DNA of 64,000 nucleotides from Streptococcus henryi DSM 19005 (GTDB lineage: Bacteria > Bacillota > Bacilli > Lactobacillales > Streptococcaceae). This document shows, one piece after another, positions 35,673-46,725 of this stretch (position 1 is its first letter; each line of letters begins with the position of its first letter). The position numbers and the translations under genes are program-made. Where the stretch lies: positions 44,623 to 108,622 of the forward strand of contig NZ_AQYA01000029.1 in the NCBI RefSeq assembly GCF_000376985.1, in the 5' to 3' direction. The notes beneath the pieces were generated by a model. That model saw only the letters and a program-made list of their open reading frames with translations, was not told the origin of the DNA and did no database searches.

Positions 35673-38135
35673 ATGACGGAAAATAAAATGCGTAAATATG
35701 CTGTTGTTGATTTAGAGGCTACTGGTGCCCATTCGACAGCAGAGATTATTCAAGTTGGGATTGTGATTATTCAAGGTGATGAGATTGTTGATACTTATCA
35801 AACTGATATTAATCCCCATCAGCCTTTGAGTGAACACATTATTAAATTAACTGGAATTACAGATGAGCAGTTGGCAAAGGCACCAGATTTTTCTCAAGTT
35901 GCCAGAGACATTTTTGAATTAATCGAAGACTGTGTTTTCGTGGCTCACAATGTCAAATTTGACGCCAATCTTTTAGCAGAACAATTATTTTTTGAAGGTT
36001 ATGAACTTCGGACGCCCAGAGTTGATACGGTTGAGTTGGCGCAGGTTTTCTATCCGACTTTTGAAAAATACACTTTACCAGATTTATCAGAATTATTGGA
36101 GTTGGAACTTTCAGATGCTCATACTGCGATTTCAGATGCTTTAGCAACAGCTCAGCTATTTTTTAAACTAAAAGAAAAAATTGCTAGCTTACCAAAGGAA
36201 ACTTTGGAGCAGATTCTAGACTTATCAGATAATTTTTTATTTGAAACTCGGATGGTTGTTGATGAAGTTTTTGAAAAGTCGAGACTTTTTGCCCATGAAA
36301 AACATCAACTGGTAGGTGGACTAGTCTTGCAAAAAGCCAGCTCAGTCCAGTCTGAACGTCATCTTTCAGAGGACTTCGATGTCAATATGGCCCTGCTCGG
36401 TTTGGAATCAAGAGAACAGCAATCAGAATTTGCAAATCTTGTGGAGCAAGAACTTGATCAAAGGGAAGTTAGTTTTTTGGAAGCTCAAGCTGGCCTTGGT
36501 AAAACCTACGGCTATTTGTTGCCTCTTTTAAAGCAAGCAGAAAACACTCAAATAATCGTGTCTGTTCCAACTAAAGTTTTACAAGACCAAATGATGGCTA
36601 ATGAAGTTAAACAGCTGTCTCAAGTGTTTCAAATCAGTAGCCATAGTCTGAAAGGTCCTCGTAACTATATTAAATTAGATAATTTCTATAATAGTTTAAG
36701 GAATCAAGGGGACAATCGCTTGGTTAATCGCTATAAAATGCAGATTTTAGTTTGGCTGACTGAAACTGTAACTGGTGATTTAGATGAAATCAAGCAAAAG
36801 CAACGCTATCAAGCCTACTTTGATTTGATTAAGCATGATGGACATTTGAGTGCAGAATCTCAGTTTTATGATGTTGATTTCTGGCAATTGTCTTACTTAA
36901 GAGCGGAGTCGAGTAGACTTTTGGTAACAAATCACTCTTATTTTTTTGAGCGTGTTCAAGATGATAAAGCCTTTGCGGCTGGTAAAATCCTAGTTTTTGA
37001 CGAGGCTCAAAAATTGATTTTTAATTTAGAGCAGTTTTCACGAAGACAGGTTAATCTGACGCAATTACTACAAAAGACACAGAAGTGCTTGGTTGACCAA
37101 CGGCCACTTTTAGAGCAAAGACTCCTAGAAGGTCTCAGTTTCGAGCTATCGCAGGCTGTATTAAATTTGCATCAGAATAGACAAGTGAGACTTTCATCAG
37201 ATCAGATTGAGAGAATAAGTCATCTGGTGACGGAGCTTTCACTTCCAGAAGTTGAGGAATTGCGAGATTGCTTTAATCCACAATTTGATGATTTTTGGTT
37301 AGAATCTCAAGAAGAAAATGAAAAGCGTACTGTTTACCTAAATGCGGCTAGTGATGCTATCCTAGATTTTAATGCTTTCTTACCAGAAACTCGAAAGACC
37401 TATTTGATTTCAGCGACACTACAAATTAGTCCTAAAGTTAGTTTGGCACAGTTGCTGGGCTTTGATGACTATCGTTATGTAGCAATTCCGAAAGAAAAGA
37501 GACCTAATCAAAAGATTTGGATTGATGAAACAATGCCTGGAGTTGATGAGGTGTCAGAGGAAGATTATTGTTTAGCGATTGCAGAACGTCTTTTAAAACT
37601 TGAAAGTCTGGATAAGCCGATCTTAGTACTTTTTAATGCCAAAAAAATGATGCTGAAAGTTTCAGAGATTCTGGATAAGTGGGAAGTTCGACACTTGACA
37701 CAGGATAAAAATGGCTCTGCTTATAACGTTAAACGACGTTTTGATCGTGGCGAGAGCTTTATTTTGCTGGCTACAGGCGCTTTCTGGGAGGGTGTTGATT
37801 TTGTGAATCCAGATAGAATGGTTGAAGTTATTGCACGTATTCCTTTTGACAATCCTGAGGACTTTTTTGTCAAAAAAATAAGTAATCATCTTCTAGCTGA
37901 ATGTAAAAGTCCATTCTATGATTATTCATTACCAATAGCTATCCTTAAACTTAAACAGGCTATTGGTCGAACTATGCGTCGTGATAGTCAAAAGTCAGCT
38001 GTTCTTATTTTGGACAATCGGATTTTAACTAAATCTTACGGTGGAATCATTCAAAAAGCATTGTCCGAAGAATTTTATGTGTCTCAGGAAAAAAATGAGG
38101 ACAGGCTGGTAGAATTGGCAAAATTTCTGGTATAA
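35673..38135 (+). CDS. dinG: DinG-family helicase with DnaQ-like exonuclease domain
   Basis: An 820-residue fusion. An N-terminal DEDD exonuclease domain (YAVVDLEATG with Asp13 and Glu15, CVFVAHNVKFDANLL, LSDAHTAISDALAT) is followed by an XPD/DinG-like superfamily 2 helicase (Walker A AQAGLGKTYG, Walker B VFDEAQK, motif VI QAIGRTMRRDSQ). The four-cysteine iron-sulphur cluster of E. coli DinG is not apparent, as is usual for the Firmicutes form, which acts chiefly as a 3'-5' exonuclease. It starts the conserved dinG-ypmB-aspB-asnS cluster. Confidence 0.93.
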   Translation: MTENKMRKYAVVDLEATGAHSTAEIIQVGIVIIQGDEIVDTYQTDINPHQPLSEHIIKLTGITDEQLAKAPDFSQVARDIFELIEDCVFVAHNVKFDANLLAEQLFFEGYELRTPRVDTVELAQVFYPTFEKYTLPDLSELLELELSDAHTAISDALATAQLFFKLKEKIASLPKETLEQILDLSDNFLFETRMVVDEVFEKSRLFAHEKHQLVGGLVLQKASSVQSERHLSEDFDVNMALLGLESREQQSEFANLVEQELDQREVSFLEAQAGLGKTYGYLLPLLKQAENTQIIVSVPTKVLQDQMMANEVKQLSQVFQISSHSLKGPRNYIKLDNFYNSLRNQGDNRLVNRYKMQILVWLTETVTGDLDEIKQKQRYQAYFDLIKHDGHLSAESQFYDVDFWQLSYLRAESSRLLVTNHSYFFERVQDDKAFAAGKILVFDEAQKLIFNLEQFSRRQVNLTQLLQKTQKCLVDQRPLLEQRLLEGLSFELSQAVLNLHQNRQVRLSSDQIERISHLVTELSLPEVEELRDCFNPQFDDFWLESQEENEKRTVYLNAASDAILDFNAFLPETRKTYLISATLQISPKVSLAQLLGFDDYRYVAIPKEKRPNQKIWIDETMPGVDEVSEEDYCLAIAERLLKLESLDKPILVLFNAKKMMLKVSEILDKWEVRHLTQDKNGSAYNVKRRFDRGESFILLATGAFWEGVDFVNPDRMVEVIARIPFDNPEDFFVKKISNHLLAECKSPFYDYSLPIAILKLKQAIGRTMRRDSQKSAVLILDNRILTKSYGGIIQKALSEEFYVSQEKNEDRLVELAKFLV

Positions 38136-38165
38136 TGAAATAGATATTGTATTAAGGAGGAAGCA

Positions 38166-38636
38166 ATGAAGAAATTAACACCAGTAAAGCAGTATTTACT
38201 TGGCTTTACCCTAGTTTTCATTGCGCTTCTAATAGCAATAGTCGCTGTCTTTTATTCTGCTTTAAGTCCACGTTGGCAAGCAGAAAAAGAAGCCCAAGCT
38301 CTTGCAAAAGAATTTGCGGAATTAAAGACGATCACTTCGGTTGATGTGTACAATGGTAAACAGGCTTACTATAGTGTTTTTGGAAGTAATTCTAAAGACG
38401 AAAAAGAAGTCGTTGTCATTAGCAAAGAGGACCAAGAGATATTTGTTTTTGAGGAATCAGAAGGCATTAGTCGAAAACAGGCAGAGAAAGTAGCGAAGAG
38501 TTCAGGTGCAAAAGGGATTTCGAAAGTAGTTTTTGGTCTTTCGAATCAAGAACCTATCTGGGAAGTGACAGCTGATAATGGTTTTTATCTCATTAGCTTT
38601 GAAACAGGCGAGCTCATTAAAAAGGAGGGCTTATGA
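38166..38636 (+). CDS. YpmB-like membrane-anchored protein (DUF5590)
   Basis: A 156-residue protein with an N-terminal transmembrane anchor (YLLGFTLVFIALLIAIVAVFY, about 13-33) and an external region with two PepSY-like halves (about 50-95 and 98-155; QAEKVAKSSGAKGISKVVFG, GFYLISFETGELI). It lies between dinG and aspB and overlaps aspB by 4 bp, as ypmB does in bacilli. Extracytoplasmic; function unknown. Confidence 0.8.
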   Translation: MKKLTPVKQYLLGFTLVFIALLIAIVAVFYSALSPRWQAEKEAQALAKEFAELKTITSVDVYNGKQAYYSVFGSNSKDEKEVVVISKEDQEIFVFEESEGISRKQAEKVAKSSGAKGISKVVFGLSNQEPIWEVTADNGFYLISFETGELIKKEGL

Positions 38637-39814
38637 CAAAATTATCAAATCGTGTGTTGGAAATGGAAGAAAGTGTTACTCTAGCTGCTAGTGCGCGTGC
38701 TGCAGCACTAAAAGCGGAGGGAAGGGATATTTTATCCCTAACTTTAGGGGAACCAGATTTTGTTACTCCAAAAAATATTCAGGATGCTGCTATTGAGTCT
38801 ATTCAAAATGGTAAAGCTAGCTTTTACACAGCAGCTTCAGGTCTACCGGAATTAAAAGATGCGATAAATGTCTATATGACCAAGTTTTATGGTTATTCAG
38901 TTGCCCGTAATCAGATTGTTGTTGGTTCAGGTGCTAAGTTTATCCTCTATGCCTTTTTTGCAACAGTCATTAATCCTGGAGATGAAGTTATTATTCCAAC
39001 ACCATGTTGGGTTTCTTATGTGGACCAAGTCAAGATGGTAGATGGAGTGCCTGTAACCGTTCAGACTGTTGAAAGCAATGATTTTAAAGTGACAGTTGAG
39101 CAACTTGAGGCTGCTCGCACAGATAAAACTAAAGCAATTCTTCTAAATTCACCTTCAAATCCGACAGGCATGATTTATAGTCGTGACGAATTACAAGCAA
39201 TTGGTGAATGGGCAGTTGAACATGATATCCTAATTTTGGCTGATGATATTTATGGTCGCCTGGTCTATAATGGTAATGAATTTACTGCCATTTCAAGTTT
39301 ATCAGAAGCTATTCGTAAACAAACAGTTGTGGTTAATGGCGTGTCTAAGACTTTTTCAATGACTGGTTGGCGTATGGGATTTGCTGTTGGTGAACCTGAA
39401 ATCATTTCTGGAATGGCTAAAATCATTAGTCAAACAACTTCAAATCTTGCTGCTGTTACCCAATATGCTTCAATCGAAGCATTAACTGGTGATCAATCTT
39501 CTATTGAAGAAATGAGACGAGCTTTTGAAGAAAGACTAAATACAATTTATCCATTACTTTGCGAAGTGCCTGGATTTGAAGTAGTTAAACCTCAAGGTGC
39601 ATTCTATTTATTCCCAAATGTCAAAAAGGCTATGGAAATGAAAGGTTTTAATGACGTTAATGACTTTACAAATGCTTTGCTAGAAGAAGCAGAGGTTGCA
39701 CTTGTGACTGGTGCTGGATTTGGTGCACCTGAAAATGTTCGCTTGAGTTACGCAACTGACCTTGACACACTTAAAGAAGCTGTCCGCCGCCTCAAAGCCT
39801 TTATGGAAGCATAA
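38633..39814 (+). CDS. aspB: Pyridoxal-phosphate aspartate aminotransferase
   Basis: A 393-residue class I aminotransferase that interconverts oxaloacetate and aspartate. LTLGEPDFVTPKNI, LNSPSNPTGM, LADDIYGRL and the PLP lysine in VNGVSKTFSMTGWRMGF are present, and Arg in ENVRLSYATD binds the substrate carboxylate. Start overlaps the YpmB-like gene. asnS follows, linking aspartate supply to asparagine charging. Confidence 0.92.
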   Translation: MTKLSNRVLEMEESVTLAASARAAALKAEGRDILSLTLGEPDFVTPKNIQDAAIESIQNGKASFYTAASGLPELKDAINVYMTKFYGYSVARNQIVVGSGAKFILYAFFATVINPGDEVIIPTPCWVSYVDQVKMVDGVPVTVQTVESNDFKVTVEQLEAARTDKTKAILLNSPSNPTGMIYSRDELQAIGEWAVEHDILILADDIYGRLVYNGNEFTAISSLSEAIRKQTVVVNGVSKTFSMTGWRMGFAVGEPEIISGMAKIISQTTSNLAAVTQYASIEALTGDQSSIEEMRRAFEERLNTIYPLLCEVPGFEVVKPQGAFYLFPNVKKAMEMKGFNDVNDFTNALLEEAEVALVTGAGFGAPENVRLSYATDLDTLKEAVRRLKAFMEA

Positions 39815-39895
39815 TCTTTCTGAAATAGCTTTGCTATCTATTTTAGAAATGATAAAATAATACATAGATAAAATTAGAAAAGAGAAAATCAAACG

Positions 39896-41242
39896 ATGAC
39901 TAAAGATTTAGTAACGATTATTGATGTGCCTAAACATGTTGGTGAAGAAGTCACTATTGGCGCATGGGTTGCAAACAAATCTGGAAAAGGAAAAATTGCC
40001 TTTCTTCAACTACGTGATGGCTCTGCCTTTTTCCAAGCAGTAGCTTTCAAACCAAATTTCCTTGAAAAATTTGGTGAAGAAGAAGGAGCTGCTAAATTTG
40101 ATACCATTAAGCGTCTTAGCCAAGAAACATCTGTTTATGTGACTGGTGTTGTTAAAGAAGATGAACGTTCAAAATTTGGTTATGAATTGGACGTGACTGA
40201 CTTGGAAGTAATCGGTGACTCTGTAGACTATCCAATTACACCAAAAGAACACGGTACAGATTTCCTTATGGATAATCGTCATCTTTGGCTCCGTTCTCGT
40301 AAGCAAGTTGCTATCCAGCAAGTACGCAATGCCATTATCTATGCGACTTATGACTTCTTTGAAAAAAATGGTTTTATCAAGTTTGATAGCCCAATTCTTT
40401 CAGGAAATGCAGCAGAAGATTCAACAGAACTTTTTGAAACAGATTACTTTGGTCAGCCTGCTTACCTAAGTCAATCAGGACAGCTTTATCTTGAAGCTGG
40501 AGCAATGGCTCTTGGTCGTGTTTTCGACTTTGGTCCAGTTTTCCGTGCTGAAAAATCAAAAACTCGCCGTCACTTGACAGAATTCTGGATGATGGATGCT
40601 GAATATTCATTCCTATCTCATGAACAATCTTTGGACTTGCAAGAAGCTTATGTCAAAGCACTCATTCAAGGTGTTATTGATCATGCTCCTCAAGCTCTTG
40701 AAACACTTGAACGTGATGTAGACGCTCTTAAACGTTACATTGCTGAGCCATTCAAACGTGTCTCTTACGATGATGCTATTACACTTCTTCAAGAACATGA
40801 AGCTGATGAAGATACAGATTACGAACATCTTGAGCATGGTGATGACTTTGGTTCACCACATGAAACTTGGATTTCAAATTACTTTGGTGTTCCAACCTTT
40901 GTTGTAAACTATCCTGCTAGCTTCAAAGCCTTTTACATGAAACCAGTCCCTGGTAATCCAGAACGTGTTCTCTGTGCCGATCTTCTTGCACCTGAGGGAT
41001 ACGGTGAAATCATCGGTGGTTCAATGCGTGAAGATGATTATGATGCCCTAGTCGCTAAAATGGATGAACTCGGTATGGACAAGTCAGAATACGATTTCTA
41101 CCTTGATCTTCGTAAATACGGTTCAGTACCACACGGTGGATTCGGTATTGGTATCGAACGTATGGTAACTTTCGTTGCAGGTACTAAACATATCCGCGAA
41201 GCTATCCCATTCCCACGTATGCTTCATCGTATCAAACCGTAA
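39896..41242 (+). CDS. asnS: Asparaginyl-tRNA synthetase
   Basis: A 448-residue class IIb synthetase with an N-terminal OB-fold anticodon-binding domain (about 15-100: [24 protein letters not shown]). The catalytic core has motif 2 [24 protein letters not shown] and motif 3 [13 protein letters not shown]. Charges tRNA-Asn. A separate promoter (TTTTAGAAATGATAAAAT region) may serve it, since 81 bp separate it from aspB. Confidence 0.96.
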   Translation: MTKDLVTIIDVPKHVGEEVTIGAWVANKSGKGKIAFLQLRDGSAFFQAVAFKPNFLEKFGEEEGAAKFDTIKRLSQETSVYVTGVVKEDERSKFGYELDVTDLEVIGDSVDYPITPKEHGTDFLMDNRHLWLRSRKQVAIQQVRNAIIYATYDFFEKNGFIKFDSPILSGNAAEDSTELFETDYFGQPAYLSQSGQLYLEAGAMALGRVFDFGPVFRAEKSKTRRHLTEFWMMDAEYSFLSHEQSLDLQEAYVKALIQGVIDHAPQALETLERDVDALKRYIAEPFKRVSYDDAITLLQEHEADEDTDYEHLEHGDDFGSPHETWISNYFGVPTFVVNYPASFKAFYMKPVPGNPERVLCADLLAPEGYGEIIGGSMREDDYDALVAKMDELGMDKSEYDFYLDLRKYGSVPHGGFGIGIERMVTFVAGTKHIREAIPFPRMLHRIKP

Positions 41243-41333
41243 GCATTAATTCTGTATTCATGGTATCAGACTCTTAGGCTCCCACAATCTAATGTCGCTC
41301 TAACTGGGTAGAGACAAAGAAAGAGTGGTTATT

Positions 41334-41507
41334 ATGCCAAAAATAAAATCAAGTTTGATTATTATCGCGATAGTTTTTTTAATCAGATCTTTATGGCAAC
41401 TCATTGTTCATGGCAATGCCTTTGAAGATTTCATGACCACAATTCTCATTAGTCTGCTTTTTGGTTTGCTAAGTATGCTTGGTGGTACTTTGACTAAATG
41501 GTATTAG
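41334..41507 (+). CDS. Small two-helix membrane protein, unknown (57 aa)
   Basis: MPKIKSSLIIIAIVFLIRSL... has two hydrophobic segments (about 8-20 and 35-50). An AAGAGTGG-type ribosome site is weak. No family recognised. It lies alone between asnS and the pentapeptide gene. Confidence 0.55.
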   Translation: MPKIKSSLIIIAIVFLIRSLWQLIVHGNAFEDFMTTILISLLFGLLSMLGGTLTKWY

Positions 41508-41599
41508 TAATTTTTGGTGATAATATCTGAGCAGATGCCATATGTCATTGTTGAATCAATTGAGGAACCACTAGTTTGATTTATACAGATAATATTATC

Positions 41600-41623
41600 A
41601 AAGCGCCTCCATGGCGCTTTTTT
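41600..41623 (+). terminator. Terminator upstream of the pentapeptide gene
   Basis: AAAGCGCC pairs with GGCGCTTT around TCCAT, followed by T. It shows that an in-frame ATG inside it (41611) is not the start of the next gene. Confidence 0.75.
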
Positions 41624-41637
41624 ATGAGGAGAAAGAA

Positions 41638-42216
41638 ATGAAGTATTTTGAAGAAGAGATTTTTGAAGGCAAGAGCATTTCTGGAGATTTGCTTGAAAAT
41701 CTTCATTTTTCAGATTGTCGTTTTATTGATTGTCGTTTTGAGCAAGTGACGCTTTTGAATTGTCATTTTAGCAATTGTGATTTTAAGAATTGTCATATCA
41801 TCAGTCCACGTTGTTTGCAATCCACTCTTGAAGCAGGCTTTTTTAGAGATTGCAATCTCATTGGACTAGATTGGTGGTCTTTACGATCAAAGAATCTTTT
41901 GGCTCAGCCATTTGTTAAAATTCAAAACTCCTATCTTAAGTACAATACCTTTGTTAATTTGAATCTGAAAAAATTTGACTTTAGGGAAAGTCAGATCGAA
42001 GAGTCTAGTTTTGAAGATTGTCAGCTTACAGAAGCACTCTTTTCTTCTTGTTCTTTGAATGGGACTACTTACTTAGATTGTGATTTGCGCAAGGCTAATT
42101 TCAAAGAGGCAAAAGGCTACCTTATTGATGTCACTCGTAATCTTATAAAAGAAGCTCAATTTAGCTATCCAGAAGCATTAACACTTTTAGATTCTTTAGG
42201 GATTATTGTGGATTGA
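41638..42216 (+). CDS. Pentapeptide-repeat protein (192 aa)
   Basis: The ATG at 41638 has GAGGAG upstream. Repeats of the A(D/N)LXX/ CxFxxC type run through most of the protein (FSDCRFIDCRFEQVTLLNCHF, then FSNCDFKNCHI, FEDCQLTEALFSSCSLNGTTYLDCDLRKANFKEA). They should form a right-handed quadrilateral beta-helix. Some such proteins (Qnr, MfpA) mimic DNA and protect gyrase; nothing here shows that function. Cysteine-rich, so cytosolic. Confidence 0.85.
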   Translation: MKYFEEEIFEGKSISGDLLENLHFSDCRFIDCRFEQVTLLNCHFSNCDFKNCHIISPRCLQSTLEAGFFRDCNLIGLDWWSLRSKNLLAQPFVKIQNSYLKYNTFVNLNLKKFDFRESQIEESSFEDCQLTEALFSSCSLNGTTYLDCDLRKANFKEAKGYLIDVTRNLIKEAQFSYPEALTLLDSLGIIVD

Positions 42217-42236
42217 TCAGGCCATAAATACAAAGA

Positions 42237-42287
42237 AAAACACGAAATTTCCATAGCCTTATGGGCTCAAAGGATTTCGTGTTTTGA
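42237..42287. terminator. Bidirectional terminator
   Basis: AAACACGAAAT (about 42238) pairs with ATTTCGTGTTT (about 42273), with an inner CCATA/TATGG-type stem and T-rich and A-rich flanks. Serves the convergent pentapeptide and dehydratase-type genes. Confidence 0.75.
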
Positions 42288-42291
42288 TTTT

Positions 42292-44880
42292 TTATTGAGA
42301 TAGCTGAGCTTTCTGCATTTTCTTAGCGGTTGTCATCATGAGACGGATCCGGTTGAGCTGGTTGACTTCTGAAGATCCAGGATCGTAGTCAATTGGGGCA
42401 ATATTTGCACCTTTGTATTGACGGCGAAGTTCTTTAACCATACCTTTTCCGACAATATGATTTGGTAGACAACCAAATGGTTGAAGACAGACGATGTTCT
42501 TGACGTCATTGTTGAGAAGTTCAATCATCTCACCAGTTAGGAACCAGCCTTCACCAGTATGATTACCGATGGAAATAATCTTAGAAGCGTCCTCAGCGAT
42601 ATCATAAATGGATTCAATGCCTTCAAAGCGCTCAGATTTTTCTAGTGCCTTGTTCATTGGTTTTTCCAAGAGATTGATGGCATCAATGCCAAGTTTAGCA
42701 AAACGTTTTGCTTTTTGGCTCATGTTGAGTTCATCAGCCTTCCAGATATTATTGAAAAGAGAGTAATTCATAAAGCCAATGAGGTCTGGGACAACAGCTT
42801 CACCGCCTTCATTTTCAATAATAGCAACGATGTCATTGTTGGCAGTTGGAGCATATTTAACCAGGATTTCACCCACAACGCCGACTCTTGGTTTTTGACC
42901 AAAATCGACTGTTGCTAGGTTGTCAAAGTCCTTGATGATACGCTTCATATTGCGGTTGAATTCAAAATAGGAGCCTGACTTGATGTTTTTCTTAGCGCTG
43001 CTCAGCCATTTTTCATAAAGGGCATTGGCAGAGCCAGGGACAGCTTCGTAAGGACGGACGCGATAGAGGACGCGCTCAAAGAGGTCGCCATAGAGAACGC
43101 TGATAAGCAGGCGCTTGACAAATGGGAGGGTGATATTCCAGCCTGGTGTTTCCTCAGTCCCCTGATTACCCATGGAGATGGAAACCACTGGAATTTGAGG
43201 GAAACCTGCGTCTTTAAGAGCCTTGCGTAGCAGTGGAATATAGTTTGTTGCACGACAGCCACCGCCGGTTTGGGTCATCATGACACTGGTGTTGTCAAGG
43301 TCGTAGTCACCCGATTGCAGTGCTTCAACCAACTGCCCGATTGTGATAATTGCTGGGTAGCAGGCGTCGTTATGAACGAATTTTAGGCCGACATCAACAG
43401 CTTGACGATCCATAGCAGGTAGGATAACCACATTATAGCCTGCCTGTTTGAAGGCTTCTTCAATCAATCCATTCTGGTGAATTGGGGATAGCATTGGCAT
43501 GAGAAGAGTGTGAGTCTTCTTCATTTCCTTGGTGAAGACAGGTTCTTGTGGAGCTATCTCCTCATCTGGTGTCTTAAATTGCGGAGCTTGGTTGAAGATA
43601 TGGTCAAGATTGGCTTTTTTGAGCTTATTGTCACGTTCTTCAACAGCTGCCTTGAGGGAACGTAGGCGGATACGAATAGCTCCCATATTGCTGCCTTCGT
43701 CAATTTTGAGAACAGTGTAGAGCTTATTGTGACCTCGCATGATTTCTTCAACCTGGTCAGTGGTAACGGCATCCAATCCACAGCCAAAACTATTGAGCTG
43801 AACCAGTTCTAAGTTAGGATTTTTTGCAACAACTTTAGCAGCAGCATAAAGGCGTGAATGGTAGACCCATTGGTTAACAACGCGCAAGCCATTGACTTCT
43901 TCTAGGCTTGAAACCATATCCTCAGTCAGAACATGGAAACCTTCTTGAGTGATAATATTAGCGATACCATGATTGATTTCAGGATCGAGGTGGTAAGGGC
44001 GACCAGATAAGACGATGGCTTTCTCACCCTTGATGGCAAGGCTAGTCAAAAGCTCATCTGCCTTGTCTTGTAGGTCTTTTTTGAAATCAGCTAGCGCTTG
44101 GAAACCATTTGCAACTGCTGACCTAATATCTTCAGAGCTAATATCTTGGTAATCTGCAAAAGCTTTAACTAAAGATTTGACCACAGATTCCTCATCCGCC
44201 AAATTAATGAAGGGATGGAAGTATTTAATCTCTCCATCACGGATAGGGTCAACATTCTTCTCAATGACTTCAGGATAGGATTGGACAATAGGACAGTTAT
44301 AATGGTTTGGAGCTTTGCTATTTTCAATTTGCTCATAAATGACACTAGGATAGAAGATAGCATCCACCTTCTTGTCAATAAGGGCTTGGATATGGCCGTG
44401 AACCATCTTAGCAGGGTAGCAGACAGTGTCAGAAGGAATGGTTTCAATCCCTTTTTCAAAGAGTTTTTTATCTGATTTCGGTGAAATTTGTACACGGAAG
44501 CCAAGTTCTGTCAAAATAGTATGCCAGAGTGGGTAGTTTTCATACATGTTGAGAACACGTGGAATACCAATGACACCGTGGATGGCATCACGTTTTGACA
44601 ATGCTTTGTATTTGAATAATTTTTTGTACTTGTAATCAACGAGGTTTTCTTTGGCGTTGCTACGGTCGAATTTTATCTTGGTGACTTTTTCAGCACCGCG
44701 TTCACAGCGATTACCCGTTACAAATTTAGAGCCATCAGGAAAGATAGTGACGGTTAGGGCACAATTGTTTTCGCAAAGTCCGCAACGAGTGAATTCTTTT
44801 TCAGAGCTGAAATTTTCAAGCTCCTCTAAGCCCATAAGACCGGAGCCCATTTTAGAGTTTATTAAATTTTCATTTATCAT
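42292..44880 (-). CDS. 2-hydroxyacyl-CoA dehydratase activase-related protein (large subunit-like)
   Basis: An 862-residue protein with an N-terminal cysteine motif CGLCENNCAL (about 37-46) and TGNRCERGAEK. A DUF2229-type activase-related domain follows, with GIPRVLNMYENYPLW and cysteines in SDTVCYPAKMVHGH. HgdB/FldB-like regions follow (VLSGRPYHLDPEINHGI, NSFGCGLDAVTTDQVEEIM, HNDACYPAIITIGQLVEAL, QTGGGCRATNYIPLLRKAL). In many bacteria this is fused to the ATPase encoded by the gene next to it. It probably holds an iron-sulphur cluster. The true substrate is unknown. Confidence 0.8.
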   Translation of the reverse strand: MINENLINSKMGSGLMGLEELENFSSEKEFTRCGLCENNCALTVTIFPDGSKFVTGNRCERGAEKVTKIKFDRSNAKENLVDYKYKKLFKYKALSKRDAIHGVIGIPRVLNMYENYPLWHTILTELGFRVQISPKSDKKLFEKGIETIPSDTVCYPAKMVHGHIQALIDKKVDAIFYPSVIYEQIENSKAPNHYNCPIVQSYPEVIEKNVDPIRDGEIKYFHPFINLADEESVVKSLVKAFADYQDISSEDIRSAVANGFQALADFKKDLQDKADELLTSLAIKGEKAIVLSGRPYHLDPEINHGIANIITQEGFHVLTEDMVSSLEEVNGLRVVNQWVYHSRLYAAAKVVAKNPNLELVQLNSFGCGLDAVTTDQVEEIMRGHNKLYTVLKIDEGSNMGAIRIRLRSLKAAVEERDNKLKKANLDHIFNQAPQFKTPDEEIAPQEPVFTKEMKKTHTLLMPMLSPIHQNGLIEEAFKQAGYNVVILPAMDRQAVDVGLKFVHNDACYPAIITIGQLVEALQSGDYDLDNTSVMMTQTGGGCRATNYIPLLRKALKDAGFPQIPVVSISMGNQGTEETPGWNITLPFVKRLLISVLYGDLFERVLYRVRPYEAVPGSANALYEKWLSSAKKNIKSGSYFEFNRNMKRIIKDFDNLATVDFGQKPRVGVVGEILVKYAPTANNDIVAIIENEGGEAVVPDLIGFMNYSLFNNIWKADELNMSQKAKRFAKLGIDAINLLEKPMNKALEKSERFEGIESIYDIAEDASKIISIGNHTGEGWFLTGEMIELLNNDVKNIVCLQPFGCLPNHIVGKGMVKELRRQYKGANIAPIDYDPGSSEVNQLNRIRLMMTTAKKMQKAQLSQ

Positions 44881-44891
44881 TTCTTTCCTCC

Positions 44892-46667
44892 TTAGGCCAT
44901 GGCCATTTGGTCTTGGGTCAGATGAGCCATTTCATCTTCATATTTTTCTTGGGCAATGAGGGCACAGCCATAGGCTCCCATGAGTCCAGCAATGCTTGGA
45001 CGGACAACTTCGCGACCGCTAACGAGTTCAAATGCTCGAAGGACGGCTTCATTGTAGAAGGTTCCACCTTGGACAACAATCTTTTCTCCCAGGTCTTCGG
45101 GTCTCTTAAGCTTGATTACTTTATAAAGGGCATTCTTGATAACGGAGTAGGATAGACCAGCAGAAATGTCTGCAACGCTAGCACCTTCCTTTTGAACCTG
45201 TTTAACTTTTGAATTCATAAAGACCGTACATTTTGATCCTAAGTCAACGGGATACTCAGCCAGAAGAGCGATTTGGGCAAAATCTTTGACATCATATTTG
45301 AGGGATTTAGAGAACGTTTCAATAAAGGAGCCACAGCCTGAGGAACAAGCTTCATTGAGTTGAATACTTGAAAGAGCCCCATCTTGAACAAACATAGCCT
45401 TCATATCTTGACCGCCGATATCCAAGATGAAATCAACTCCAGGGTTAAAGTAATTGGCAGCCTTAAAGTGAGCCACGGTTTCAACTTCACCGTAATCAAC
45501 ACGGAGAGCTGCTTTGATTAAGTTTTCTCCATAACCTGTCACACATGATCTAGCGATATAGGCCTGTTCTGGCAATTGCTGGTACACTTCCTTGAGAATG
45601 GAAATAACATTTTCAAGGGGTTGTCCTTGATTGTTGCCATAGTGCTCAAAGACGATTGCGCCTTCTGGATCGATGAGAACAACTTTTGAAGTAGTAGAAC
45701 CCGCATCGATGCCAAGAAAGAGTGGTCCAGAAACAGTTGTTATGTCACGATATTGGGCACTTGCTTGGTTATGGCGCTGACGCCAAGTATCAAGTTCCTC
45801 TTGGCTTTTAAAGAGGACATCTAGGGTGTTTTTGGGAACCAGTGAATCCGAAGAATTATGCTTGAGATTAGTCATGATTTGAGAGAACGAAAGCTGTGTT
45901 TGTTCCTCATCAAGTGCTGCTCCCATAGCAACAAAGAGTTGAGGATTTTCTGGGAAAATGATATTTTCTTCCTTGATATCAAGGGTTTCGATGAAACGCT
46001 GACGCAGTTCACTCATGAAATAGAGTGGGCCGCCAAGAAAGGCGATATTGCCAGTAATTTTACGGCCAGAAGCTAAACCAGCAATGGTTTGATTGACCAC
46101 AGCTTGATAAATAGAGGCTGCGATATCTTCTCTTCTGGCTCCTTCGTTGATGAGTGGCTGAACATCAGTTTTGGCAAAAACGCCACAACGGCTGGCAATA
46201 GGGTAGATGGTTTCATAGTTTTTGGCTAGTTCATTTACCCCATTGGCATCAGTTTTAAGAAGCTCTGCCATTTGGTCAATAAAAGCGCCTGTTCCACCAG
46301 CACAAGTCCCGTTCATCCGCTGCTCAAGGGAATCGCCGAAAAAGGTCATTTTGGCATCCTCACCGCCTAGTTCAATAACCACATCGGTTTGGGGAATTTG
46401 GTGCTCAACTGTCGTTGTAGCTGCGATAACCTCTTGGACAAAAGGGATTTCAGCGGCATCTGACAAGCCCATTCCACCAGAACCAGTGATGGCGATGGAG
46501 ACCGTTTTATCCCCGATTTCATCAATGGCTTCGCTTAAGACTTTAATGGTTGCAGACTTAACGTCTGAGAAATGACGTTCATATCTAGAAAAAATCAATT
46601 GATTATCTTGGTCGAAGACAACTAGCTTAACTGTTGTTGATCCGACATCAATACCTGCTCTATACAT
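44892..46667 (-). CDS. BadF/BcrA-type ATPase, 2-hydroxyacyl-CoA dehydratase activase
   Basis: A 591-residue protein with two tandem ASKHA ATPase domains: [15 protein letters not shown] (residue 5 on), and [18 protein letters not shown] from about residue 318. Each has a phosphate-2 and adenosine motif ([24 protein letters not shown]) and a cluster cysteine region ([29 protein letters not shown]). Activases of this type use ATP to push electrons into dehydratases. It lies 11 bp upstream of its partner gene. The pair is divergent from a TetR regulator. Confidence 0.88.
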   Translation of the reverse strand: MYRAGIDVGSTTVKLVVFDQDNQLIFSRYERHFSDVKSATIKVLSEAIDEIGDKTVSIAITGSGGMGLSDAAEIPFVQEVIAATTTVEHQIPQTDVVIELGGEDAKMTFFGDSLEQRMNGTCAGGTGAFIDQMAELLKTDANGVNELAKNYETIYPIASRCGVFAKTDVQPLINEGARREDIAASIYQAVVNQTIAGLASGRKITGNIAFLGGPLYFMSELRQRFIETLDIKEENIIFPENPQLFVAMGAALDEEQTQLSFSQIMTNLKHNSSDSLVPKNTLDVLFKSQEELDTWRQRHNQASAQYRDITTVSGPLFLGIDAGSTTSKVVLIDPEGAIVFEHYGNNQGQPLENVISILKEVYQQLPEQAYIARSCVTGYGENLIKAALRVDYGEVETVAHFKAANYFNPGVDFILDIGGQDMKAMFVQDGALSSIQLNEACSSGCGSFIETFSKSLKYDVKDFAQIALLAEYPVDLGSKCTVFMNSKVKQVQKEGASVADISAGLSYSVIKNALYKVIKLKRPEDLGEKIVVQGGTFYNEAVLRAFELVSGREVVRPSIAGLMGAYGCALIAQEKYEDEMAHLTQDQMAMA

Positions 46668-46725
46668 GTTTTACCTCTAAATTCTAGGATATCAATTCAA
46701 TCCTATCAACATTCTGTTGCTTATT

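Noticed and set aside
42715..46575. Plus-strand open frames opposite the activase genes
   Set aside because: They are antisense to long, well-conserved coding regions and lack ribosome sites.
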